This document shows, one piece after another, positions 14,701 through 26,700 of a stretch of 64,000 nucleotides of DNA. The notes beneath the pieces were generated by a model. It saw nothing but the letters and a program-made list of their open reading frames with translations. It did not search any database and was not told the origin of the DNA. The stretch's first letter is position 1. Each line of letters starts with the position of its first letter. The stretch is from NCBI RefSeq assembly GCF_017052585.1, contig NZ_JAFFHZ010000001.1, positions 5,146,001 through 5,210,000 on the forward strand. Reading direction: 5' to 3'. Both the position numbers and the translations under genes were made by a program. Source of the stretch: Paenibacillus apiarius (GTDB lineage Bacteria > Bacillota > Bacilli > Paenibacillales > Paenibacillaceae).

Positions 14701-17700
14701 GATATGTGAACAGACCTCGGCTGTCCGAGGAAAGATTTATTCCAAGTTCCTTTATGGAAGGAGAACGGCTGTATAAAACCGGGGATCTGGTACGCTGGTT
14801 GCCAGATGGCAGTCTTGAATTTGCCGGACGCAATGACCACCAAGTAAAAATTCGCGGATACCGGATCGAACTGGGAGAGATTGAACAGCACCTTGCCGAG
14901 CTTGAAGGGGTTACGGACTCGGCGGTCGCCGCTTGCGAGCTGGAGCAGGGAGACCTTGAATTGTGCGCCTATGTGGTCATGAGCGAAGAAACGGAGGTTT
15001 CATCCCTGCGTAAGGCCCTGTCAGCACGGCTTCCGGGATTCATGGTTCCATCGCGCTTCATCCAACTGGAAGAGCTTCCGCTGACGCCGAACGGCAAGGT
15101 GGACCGCCGGGCGCTGCCGCAGCCTTCGGGAAGCGGAGCGGCAGCCGGATATACAGCGCCGCGAACCGAAACAGAGGCGAAGCTGGCGCAGTTGTGGCAG
15201 GAGGTGCTGGGCGCCTCGCGCGTAGGCATCCACGATAACTTCTTCGAGCTGGGCGGCCATTCCTTGAAGGCGATGACGCTCGTATCGCGGATTCATCAGG
15301 CGCTGGACGTGGAGCTGCCGCTGAGTCAGCTGTTCCTTTCGCCGACGGTCGAAGGGCTGGCGGCTGCGCTGGACGCGGCGGGTGGCAGCATGGCGTATAA
15401 AGCGTTGGTCCCGGCAGACGAGCGGGCGCATTATCCGCTGTCCTCGGCCCAAAAACGGCTGTATGTCCTGCAGCAGCTGGAGGGCGCAGGGCTGAGCTAC
15501 AACATGCCGGTGGCGCTGCGGCTCGAAGGAGCGCTGGATCGGGCGCGGCTGGAAGCGGCGCTGCAAGCGCTCATCGCCCGTCATGAAGCGCTGCGCACTT
15601 CGTTCGCCGTAGTGGACGGCGAACCGGTGCAGCGGGTGCAGGAGGAGTGGACCTTCTGCGTGTCCTATGAGGAAGCGGAGGAAGGGGAAGCCGAGGAGCG
15701 TACTCGTGCATTCCTCCGCCCGTTTGACCTTGACGAGGCCCCGCTGCTGCGTACAACCGTCGTGCGTCTCGGAGAAGCGCGGCACTTGCTGCTGTTCGAT
15801 ATGCACCATATTATCTCGGATGGCACGTCGATCAGCATTTTAGTAGACGAATTTGTGAAGCTGTACGCGGGCGAAGCGTTAGAGCCGCTGCAGCTGCAGT
15901 ACAAAGATTATGCGGTATGGCAGCGGGAACACTATGCCGACAGCCGGGCATACGAGCAGTTGGAAGCGTACTGGATGGACCAGTTTGCGGGCGAACTGCC
16001 GGTGCTGAGCCTGCCGGCCGATCATCCGCGTCCGGCCGTACGCAGCTTCGAGGGCGGCCGGGTGGACGTTGAGCTGGACGGCGAGCTTGCGGCGGCCGTG
16101 TATGAACTGGCCCGCACGAGCGGCGCTACGGTGTACATGGTGCTGCTAGCCGCCTACAGCACGCTGCTGGCGCGGCTTGGCGGGCAAGAAGAAGTCATTG
16201 TAGGTTCGCCGGTGGCGGGACGGCCGCAGGCGGAGCTTGAAGGCATGCTGGGGATGTTCGTGAACACCTTGGCGCTGCGGACCTACCCGGCCGGGGAGAA
16301 GAGCTTTGCCGCCTATTTGCAGGAAGTGAAGCAGATGGCGCTTGGCGCCTTCGAGCACGGGGACTATCCATTCGAGGAACTGGTGGAACGGGTGGCGCGG
16401 CAGCGCGACACGAGCCGCAACCCGATCTTCGATGCGATGCTTGTGCTGCAGAACATGGATCAGGCGGAGCTTGAGCTCCCCGAGCTTCAGCTCACCTCGT
16501 ATCCGTTCGATTCCAACGTGGCCAAGTTCGATCTGACGCTGTCGGTGAGCGAACAGGAGAACGGCATGCGCTGCTCGTGGGAATTCGCTGCCGTGTTATT
16601 TGAACGGGCGACGATAGAGCGTTGGGCCGGTCACTTTGCGGAGCTTCTGCGCCAGATTACCCGGGATCCGCAGGTGACGCTGGGAAGCGTCAGCTTGCTG
16701 ACGGCTGCGGAACAGGAACAATTGTTGACGCAATTCCATGAGTTGGGGCAGTTCAATGATAGCGGGACAACCGCCGCGTTGCTGCGGGACATGACGCTGC
16801 ACGCGCTGTTCGAGCAGCAGGCGGCGAAGACGCCGGAGCGGTTGGCCGTTGTATGCGGCGACGATTCCCTGACCTACCGGGAACTGAACGAACGGGCGAA
16901 TCGGCTTGCCAGAGTCGTGCTCCGCTACGGCGCCGGGCCCGAAAGCCTTGTTGCGGTTCAGTGCGAACGTTCCGTGGATATGGCTATTGCGCTGCTCGCC
17001 GTACTCAAGGCTGGAGCTGCCTATCTGCCGATATCGCCGCAAGAGCCGGCAGAGCGGGTGCAGTTCCTGCTGGAGGACAGCGGCGCGACCGTACTGCTGT
17101 CTGCCTCGGCACAGGAGGCTTCCTGTCCGGTGCTAGGCTTGGATGATGGCCGAATCGAGCTGGAATCGCCGGAAAATTTGGCGGGCTATGCGAAACCAAA
17201 TAATCTGGCGTATGTGATCTATACCTCCGGAACTTCCGGTCAGCCGAAAGGCGTCATGGTGGAGCATGGAAGCATCGTTCATACGCTTCAGTGGAAGGCA
17301 GAAGCCTACGACTTCGACGGCGGACGGGTGCTGCATGCCAGCCCGTTCATATTCGATGCGTTCATCACGCACTTCTTTGGCCCCCTCGTTGCGGGCGCCA
17401 CCGTCGTGATGCTGCGCGATGAAGAGCTCAAAGATCCGGAGGTCATTATCCGCACGCTCGTCGAGCAGAAGATTACCCACGCGCAATTCCCAACGGGTCT
17501 GCTCGCGGCGCTGCTGGAGATGACCCGGCAGGAACAGCTGGCCACCGTCCGGAGCGTGGTCACCGGCGGGGAAAAAATCAGTGCGGCGCTGATTGAAAAG
17601 ATGCTTGTTTACAGCCAGATTGAGTTTGTCAGCGAGTATGGACCGACGGAAAACAGCGTGGTGACGACCGCTTTGCCGGTGACCGATCCGGGTCAGTCTC

Positions 17701-20700
17701 ATACGCTCGGCAGGTCCATTGGCCAGACGAAAGTTCATGTGCTGGCAGCGGATGGACAACTGCAGCCGATCGGCGTCCCGGGCGAGCTGTGCATCAGCGG
17801 CCCGGGATTGGCCCGGGGGTATCTGAATCAGCCGGAGCTGACGGCCGAACGGTTCGTCGCCAGTCCGTTCGCGCCAGATGAGCGGCTCTATCGGACCGGG
17901 GACTTGGCGCGCTGGCTGCCGGATGGCAATCTCGAATATATGGGCCGGATGGACGGACAAGTGAAGATCCGGGGGTACCGGATCGAACCGGGCGAGATCG
18001 AAGCCCAGCTGCTGCAGTTGACCGGGGTAAGCAAAGCCGTCGTGGCCGCGCTGCCGGATGCTTCAGGCAGTCTCCAGCTGTGTGCCTATGTTGTTGGCGG
18101 CGAGTTGGATTTTCCTCAGCTGCGCAGCTTGCTGTCCTCTGCGCTGCCGGCGTATATGGTTCCGGCTTCCTTCGTGAAGCTGGACCAATTGCCGCTGACT
18201 GCCAACGGCAAAATCGATTTCAAAGCGTTGCCGAAGCCGGATGCAGCTCTGGCCCATGCGCCGTATGCCGCTCCCCGCACGCCGGTGGAGCAGGCGCTGG
18301 TGACGGTATGGCAGCAGGTGCTCGGTGTGCCGCAGGTCGGCATTCATGACAGCTTCTTCGACCTGGGAGGCGACTCGATCAAGGCGATTCAAGCAGCGTC
18401 CCGGCTGCTGCCGGCCGGTTATAAGCTGGACATGAAGGATCTGTTCCGTTATCCGGCTGCGGCCCAGCTCAGCGCTCATATCGCCCCGGTTAGCCGTATT
18501 GCGGAACAGGGGGAGATTAACGGACCGGTGCCGCTCACGCCGATTCAGCACTGGTTTGCCGAGCGGGATCTGGCCGATGCGCATCACTTCAACCAAGCCG
18601 TGATGCTGTACCGGGAAGAACGGTTTGACGTGCAAGCGCTGCGCCTGGCGATGAAGCGGATCACGATTCATCACGACGCGCTGCGCATGGTGTTTGTGCC
18701 TTCAGCAGATGGGGGTTATGCCGCTTGGAACCGGGCCGTGAATGAAGGGGACCTGTACGGATTGGAAGTATTCGACTTGCGGGAAGAGCAGGCGTGGAGC
18801 CGGTTAGTCGAAGCGAAGGCTCGCGAGCTGCAGGCAGGTATCTCCTTAGATACAGGTCCGCTCGTGCAGCTGGGTTTATTCCAGTGCGGTGACGGCGATC
18901 ATCTGCTCATCGTCATTCACCATCTCGTCATTGATGGCGTCTCTTGGCGGATCTTGCTGGAAGACCTCGCTGCAGCGTACGAACAGGCCGCGCAAGGGCA
19001 GGACATCCGGCTGCCGCAGAAAACCGATTCGTTCCAAGTCTGGTCACAGCAGCTGGCAGCTTATGCCTCAAGCCAGGCTATGGAGGCGGAACGTGAATAT
19101 TGGAGCCAGATGGCGAGTCGGGAACAAGTGCCATTACCTAAGGATAACGATCAGGGCGGAGACACGGTCGAAAACAGCGCAATGTTGACGCTGCAATGGT
19201 CCCGGCGCGAGACGCAGCGGCTGTTAACCGAAGCGCACCGGGCATATGGGACAGAGATTAACGATCTGCTGCTGACCGCGCTTGGGATGGCGATTCAGGA
19301 GTGGACCGGAAGCGAGCAGGTGGCCGTCATGCTGGAAGGGCACGGCAGGGAATCCATCCTGCCGAATGTGGACGTCAGCCGGACGGTAGGCTGGTTCACG
19401 AGTGCATATCCGGTCATGCTGGATATGAAAGCGAACCTGGATCTGCCGCGGCGCATCAAGCTGGTCAAGGAAACGCTGCGAAGCATCCCGCACAAAGGCG
19501 TTGGTTACGGTATTTTGCGCTATTTGGCTTCGCCTAATATTCAAGCGGCCGCACCTGAAATAACGTTTAACTATTTGGGGCAGTTCGACCAGGATTTGCA
19601 GCGCAGCGCGCTTCAGATCTCGCCGCTTGCGTCCGGGGATGCGGTAAGCCGCAGGCAAAAAAGGGCGGCCACGCTCGATTTCAGCGGCATGATTGCCGGA
19701 GGAGCGTTGAGCCTGAACCTGAGCTACAGCATGGAGCAGTACCGCAAGAAAACCATGCAGCAGTTGGTCAAGCGACTAAAGCATCATTTGCAGGAAGTGA
19801 TTCGTCACTGCGTGGCGAAAGAAAGCGCGGAACTGACGCCAAGCGATGTGCTGCAGCAGGGCATGACGATTGAGGAGCTGGAAGCGCTGGTTGAGCGGAA
19901 TCGGATTGTCGGGGACGTCGAGAATGTATATGCCTTGACGCCTATGCAGCAGGGGATGCTGTTCCATAGCCGCCTGGATCCTCAGTCGGGCGCTTACGTG
20001 AACCAAATGCTCATTTCGCTGCAGGGAAAACTAGATCCAACCGCGTTGGAACGCAGCTGGAATATGGTCATCCAGCGGCATGCGGTATTGCGGACGAGTG
20101 TCGACAGCGGTTGGCGGGATCAGCCGCTGCAAGTAGTCTATCGTAGCCGTAGCTTGAGGATTGCCTATTCAGACATATCGATGAAGAGTACGGCGGAGCA
20201 GGAGCTGGAATTGGCCTTCCTCAAGGAAGAAGACCGTAAAAAAGGCTTTGCGGTAGAGTCGGACAGCTTGATGCGTGTGGCGGTCGTGCGTACGGGGCCA
20301 GAGACGCACCAACTGTTGTGGAGCTTCCACCATATTCTCATGGATGGATGGTGTCTGCCGCTGGTGGTCAAGGAAGTCCTCGAGGTATACACGGCCTTGT
20401 GCAAGGAAGAGGAGCCGCAATTGCCGCGCGTGGGCGAGTATAGCGAGTATATTCGCTGGCTGGCCGAGCAGGACGGGCAAGCGGCCTCGAACTATTGGGC
20501 GGACATGCTTGCGGGCTTCGAACAAGCGGCCGAGCTTCCAAGACGGCAGCGCCAAACACAGGGATATGAAGCAAGGCGCGTGACCTGCTCACTGGATCGG
20601 AAGCGGACCGAACGGATCAGCCAAGCAGCGCGAGAGCAGGGAGTGACGGTGAATACCTTGCTGCAGACGGCATGGGGACTGCTGCTGCACAAATACAGCG

Positions 20701-23700
20701 GGACAGACGATGCGGTATTCGGCAGCGTGGTGTCTGGCAGACCGGCGAGCCTTCCTGGCGTGGAGGGGATGATCGGGCTGTTCATCAATACGATTCCGAT
20801 TCGGGTGAAGTGCGAGGCTGGAGAAACGGTAGCCCGCGTGCTGCAGCAGATCCAAGAGCAAGCGCTGGCGTCCCAAGCCTGCGACTATTATCCGCTGCAT
20901 GAAATCCAGGCCCAAAGCGCAAGGCACCGGGAGTTGTTCAACCACATTCTGGTGTTCGAAAACTACCCGGTGGAGGAGCAAGCAGATTCACTGGAAGATG
21001 CGGCGGGACTAAAGATTACCGGAGTTCAAGCGGAAGAACGGACCAACTATGACTTGAATGTGATGATTTTGCCCGGGGAAGAGATGACGCTTCATTTTGA
21101 CTACAATGCCCAGGTGTATGAACGAGATGGAATGGAGCGTCTGCAAAGGCATCTGCTGCAAATCGTGGAGCAGATTGCAGCGGACTCGAACATTCCGGTG
21201 CAGGAGCTGGAACTGCTGACAACGGACGAGAGAGAGCAGTTACTCGTGCAATTCAACGATACGGTAGCGGAAATTCCAAGGGGAGCGTCCGTGCATTCCT
21301 TGTTCGAGCAGCAGGCGGCGAAAACGCCGGATCGTCCGGCGGTCGTGTGCGCAGAACAGCGGCTGACCTACCGGGAGCTGGAGGAACAGGCCAACCGTAT
21401 CGCCCAATGGCTGCGGGCGCACGGCGTGACGGCGGAAGAGCGTGTAGGCGTCCTGATGAACCGTTCGCCGCAGCTCATCGCCGGGCTGCTGGGGATTCTG
21501 AAAGCCGGTGCCGCTTACGTGCCGATGGACCCCCTTCTGCCTGTGGAGCGCATCGAGGGGATGATCCGGGATGCAGGAATGCAGGTTATGCTGGCGGATT
21601 CGGCTCAGCTTGGGATTGTGGCAGGCCTGCAGGAGACAGCACTGGGCCATGTATTGTGTCTGGACGATGCGTTGACGGATGGAGCGGATAGAGCGGCTGG
21701 GCAGCCGGAGCAAGCAGACACGGCAAGCCTCGGCGGCCATACTATCTCGTTCTCCTTCGCCAAGGAGCTCGCAGGATATTCTTCCGAGCCTGTTGGCGTC
21801 GAGGTAGAGCCATCCGGCAGTGCGTATGTCATCTACACCTCCGGAACGACCGGCACGCCGAAAGGAGTAGTCGTGGAGCACCGGAACGTGGTGAATTTCA
21901 TCTCGGGGATGATTCGCGAGCTTCCTTTCGGGACGCATGCTTCGATGCTGTGCGTAACGACGGTATCCTTCGACATCTTCGCCACGGAGAGCTGGGTGCC
22001 GCTCAGCTGCGGCATGCAGATCGTCCTCGCAAGCGAGGAAGCGCAGCAGGATCCGGTCGTGCTGGCGGAACTGTTGGCTCAGCACCCGGTGCAGATGATG
22101 CAGACGACGCCTTCGCGGCTCATGCTGCTGCTCGGCGATGCGCGGAGCGCGGCGCAGCTGCGGAACATGGAGATGCTGCTGGTCGGCGGGGAAGCCTTCC
22201 CTTCCACCCTCTATGGGCAGCTGAGGGAACATACGGATGCGGCGCTGTACAACATGTACGGGCCGACGGAAACGACCGTCTGGTCCACGTTCGACCGCCT
22301 GGAAGGGGAAGAACGGATCGGCATCGGACGGCCGATGGCGAACACGCAGGTGTATGTGGTGAACGACGCGCTGCAGCCGCAGCCCGTTGGCGTAGCCGGT
22401 GAACTGTGCATCGGCGGCGCGGGGGTCGCCCGCGGATATTGGGCGCGTCCGCAGCTGACGGCCGAGAAATTTGTGGACAGCCCGTTTGTTTCCGGGGAGC
22501 GGCTGTACCGGACCGGCGATTTGGCGCGCTGGCTGCCGGACGGCCGGCTGGAGCATCTGGGGCGGATCGACCATCAGGTAAAGATCCGGGGGTACCGGAT
22601 TGAACTCGGTGAAATCGAAGCCCGGTTGCTCCACATTCCGGGTGTAAGCGAAGCCGTCGTGACTGCAGCAGAAATGGGTGCGCAAACGCAGGAATTGTGC
22701 GCTTATGTGACAGGCGAGCGTCCGCTTGCGGCGGCCGAGCTGCGTGCCGCCCTGACTGCCTCGCTGCCGTCGTACATGCTGCCGACGCACTTCATGCAGC
22801 TGGAAGAACTGCCGCTGACGCCGAACGGCAAGGTGGACCGCCGGGCGCTGCCGCAGCCTTCGGGAAGCGGAGCGGCAGCCGGATATACAGCGCCGCGAAC
22901 CGAAGCAGAGGCGAAGCTGGCGCTAATGTGGCAGGAGGTGCTGGGCGCCTCGCGCGTAGGCATCCACGACAACTTCTTCGAGCTGGGCGGCCATTCCTTG
23001 AAGGCGATGACGCTCGTATCGCGGATTCACCAGGCGCTGGGAGTAGAGCTGCCGCTGAGGCAGCTGTTCCTCTCGCCGACGGTTGAAGGGCTGGCGGCTG
23101 CGCTGGACGCGGCGGGTGGCAGCATGGCGTATAAAGCGTTGTCCCCGGCAGGCGAGCGGGCGTATTACCCGTTGTCCTCGGCCCAAAAACGGCTGTACGT
23201 CCTGCAGCAGCTGGAAGGAGCCGAGCTGAGCTACAACATGCCGGTGGCGCTGCAGCTGGAAGGAGCGCTGGATCGGGCGCGGCTGGAAGCGGCGCTGCAA
23301 GCGCTCATCGCCCGTCATGAATCGCTGCGCACTTCGTTTGCCGTTGTGGACGACGAGCCGGTACAACGGGTGGCGGAGCAGGTGATATTCGAAGTTTCTT
23401 ATGAGGAAGCGGAGGAAGGGGAAGCCGAGGAGCGCATTCGTGCATTCCTCCGTCCGTTTGACCTTGACGAGGCCCCGCTGCTGCGTACAACCGTCGTGCG
23501 TCTCGGAGAAGCGCGGCACTTGCTGCTGTTCGATATGCACCATATTGTCTCGGACGGCACGTCGATCAGCATTTTAGTAGACGAATTTGTGAAGCTGTAT
23601 GCGGGCGAAGCGTTAGAGCCGCTGCAGCTGCAGTACAAAGATTATGCAGTATGGCAGCGGGAACACTACGCCGACAGCCGGGCATACGAGCAGTTGGAAG

Positions 23701-26700
23701 CGTACTGGATGGACCAGTTTGCGGGCGAACTGCCGGTGCTGAGCCTGCCGGCCGATCATCCGCGTCCGGCCGTACGCAGCTTCGAGGGCGGCCGGGTGGA
23801 CGTTGAGCTGGACGGCGAGCTTGCGGCGGCCGTGCGTGAGCTGGCCCGCACGAGCGGCGCTACGGTGTATATGGTGCTGCTGGCCGCCTACAGCACGCTG
23901 CTGGCGCGGCTTGGCGGGCAAGAAGAAGTCATTGTCGGTTCGCCGGTGGCGGGACGGCCGCAGGCAGAGCTGGAGGGCATGCTGGGGATGTTCGTAAACA
24001 CATTGGCACTGCGGACCTACCCGGCCGGGGAGAAGAGCTTTGCTGCCTATTTGCAGGAAGTGAAGCAGATGGCGCTTGGCGCCTTCGAGCACGGGGGCTA
24101 TCCATTCGAGGAACTGGTGGAACGGGTGGCGCGGCAGCGCGACACGAGCCGCAACCCGATCTTCGATGCGATGCTTGTGCTGCAGAACATGGATCAGGCG
24201 GAGCTTGAGCTCCCCGAGCTTCAGCTCACCTCGTATCCGTTCGATTCCAACGTGGCCAAGTTCGATCTGACGCTGTCGGTGAGCGAACAGGAGAACGGCA
24301 TGCGCTGCTCGTGGGAATTCGCTGCCGTGTTATTTGAACGGGCGACGATAGAGCGTTGGGCCGGTCACTTTGCGGAGCTTCTGCGCCAGATTACCCGGGA
24401 TCCGCAGGTGACGCTGGGAAGCGTCAGCTTGCTGACGGCTGCGGAACAGGCTCGATTGGCGCAGTTCAACGACACCGGCGGTGCAGAGGCGCCGCGGGAC
24501 ACCACGCTGCACGCGCTGTTCGAGCAGCAGGCGGCGAAGACGCCGGAGCGCTTGAGCGTTGTATGCGGCGACGATGCCCTGACCTACCGGGAGCTGAACG
24601 AACGGGCGAACCGGCTTGCCAGAGCCGTCCTCCGGTACGGCGCCGGGCCCGAAAGCCTTGTTGCAGTGCAGTGCGAGCGATCTGTGGATATGGCGATTGC
24701 GCTGCTCGCCGTGCTCAAGGCCGGAGCTGCCTATCTGCCGATATCGCCGCAGGAGCCGGCAGAGCGGTTGCAGTTCCTGCTGGAGGACAGCGGCGCGACC
24801 TTGCTGCTGTCTTCCACGGCACAGGAGGCTGCCTGCCCGGTGATGCGCTTGGATAATGATTGTATCCGTTCGGAAACGCCGGAAGATCTCGCGAGCTCTG
24901 TAAATCCCAAACACCTGGCGTATGTGATCTACACCTCCGGAACCTCGGGTCAGCCGAAAGGCGTTATGGTGGAGCATCGCAGCATCGTTCATACGCTTCA
25001 GTGGAAAACAGCGGCCTACGACTTCGACGGCGGGCGGGTGCTGCATGCCAGCCCGTTCGTGTTCGATGCGTTCATCACGCACTTCTTTGGCCCCCTCGCT
25101 GCGGGCGCCACCGTCGTGATGCTGCGCGATGAAGAGCTAAGCGATCCGGCGGCCATTATCCGCACGCTTGCCGAGCAGAAGATTACCCACGCGCAGTTCT
25201 CGACGGGTCTGCTCGCGGCACTGCTGGAGATGACCCGGCCGGAACAGCTGGCCACCGTCCGGAGCGTGGTCACCGGCGGGGAGAAAATCAGCGCGGCGCT
25301 AATCGAAAAGATGCTGGCTCACCGTCAGATCGAGTTTGTCAGCGAATATGGACCAACGGAGAACAGCGTGGTGACGACCGCTTTGCCGGTGACCGATACG
25401 GGGCAGTCTCATACGCTCGGCAGGTCCATTGGCCAAACGAAAGTTCATGTGCTGGCAGCGGATGGACAACTGCAGCCGATCGGCGTACCGGGCGAGCTGT
25501 GCATCAGCGGCCCGGGATTGGCCCGGGGGTATCTGAATCAGCCGGAGCTGACGGCCGAACGGTTCGTCGCCAGTCCGTTCGCGCCAGATGAGCGGCTCTA
25601 TCGGACCGGGGACTTGGCGCGCTGGCTGCCGGATGGCAATCTCGAGTATATGGGCCGGATAGACGGACAAGTGAAGATCCGGGGGTACCGGATCGAACCG
25701 GGCGAGATCGAAGCACAGCTGCTGCAGTTGACCGGGGTAAGCAAAGCCGTCGTGGCCGCGCTGCCGGATGCTTCGGGCAGTCTCCAGCTGTGTGCCTATG
25801 TCGCCCCCGGCGAGCTGGATCTTCCTGATCTGCGCAGCTTGCTGTCCTCTGTGCTGCCGGCGTATATGGTTCCGTCCTCCTTCGTGAAGCTGGACCAATT
25901 GCCGCTGACTGCCAACGGCAAAATCGATTTCAAAGCGTTGCCGAAGCCGGATGCAGCTCTGGCCCATGCGCCGTATGCCGCTCCCCGCACGCCGGTGGAG
26001 CAGGCGCTGGTGACGGTATGGCAGCAGGTGCTCGGTGTGCCGCAGGTCGGCATTCATGACAGCTTCTTCGACCTGGGAGGCGACTCGATCAAGGCGATTC
26101 AAGCAGCGTCCCGGCTGCTGCCGGCCGGTTATAAGCTGGACATGAAGGATCTGTTCCGTTATCCGGCTGCGGCCCAGCTCAGCGCTCATATCGCCCCGGT
26201 TAGCCGTATTGCGGAACAGGGGGAGATTAACGGACCGGTGCCGCTCACGCCGATTCAGCACTGGTTTGCCGAGCGGGATCTGGCCGATGCGCATCACTTC
26301 AACCAAGCCGTGATGCTGTACCGGGAAGAACGGTTTGACGTGCAAGCGCTGCGCCTGGCGATGAAGCGGATCACGATTCATCACGACGCGCTGCGCATGG
26401 TGTTTGTGCCTTCAGCAGATGGGGGTTATGCCGCTTGGAACCGGGCCGTGAATGAAGGGGACCTGTACGGATTGGAAGTATTCGACTTGCGGGAAGAGCA
26501 GGCGTGGAGCCGGTTAGTCGAAGCGAAGGCTCGCGAGCTGCAGGCAGGTATCTCCTTAGATACAGGTCCGCTCGTGCAGCTGGGTTTATTCCAGTGCGGT
26601 GACGGCGATCATCTGCTCATCGTCATTCACCATCTCGTCATTGATGGCGTCTCCTGGCGGATCTTGCTGGAGGACCTCGCTGCAGCGTACGAACAGGCCG

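Larger units (their letters stand above)
19901..23130 (+). other. NRPS module 7 (DCL C-A-T), glycine-like
   Basis: The C domain starts with TPMQQGMLFH near 19940 and has HHILMDG near 20328, the DCL type expected after an E domain. A domain about 21290-22850, pocket D-I-T-Q-L-G-M-V-W, near identical to module 4 including its 30-residue insertion; 10956-11292 and 21837-22173 show no difference by eye. Carrier GGHSLKA near 22985. Confidence 0.86.

Noticed and set aside
10830-22790. Long minus-strand open frames opposite the NRPS (up to 516 codons near 21240-22790)
   Set aside because: They mirror the GC-biased codon pattern of the NRPS, recur at each duplicated module and have no ribosome site or family resemblance.
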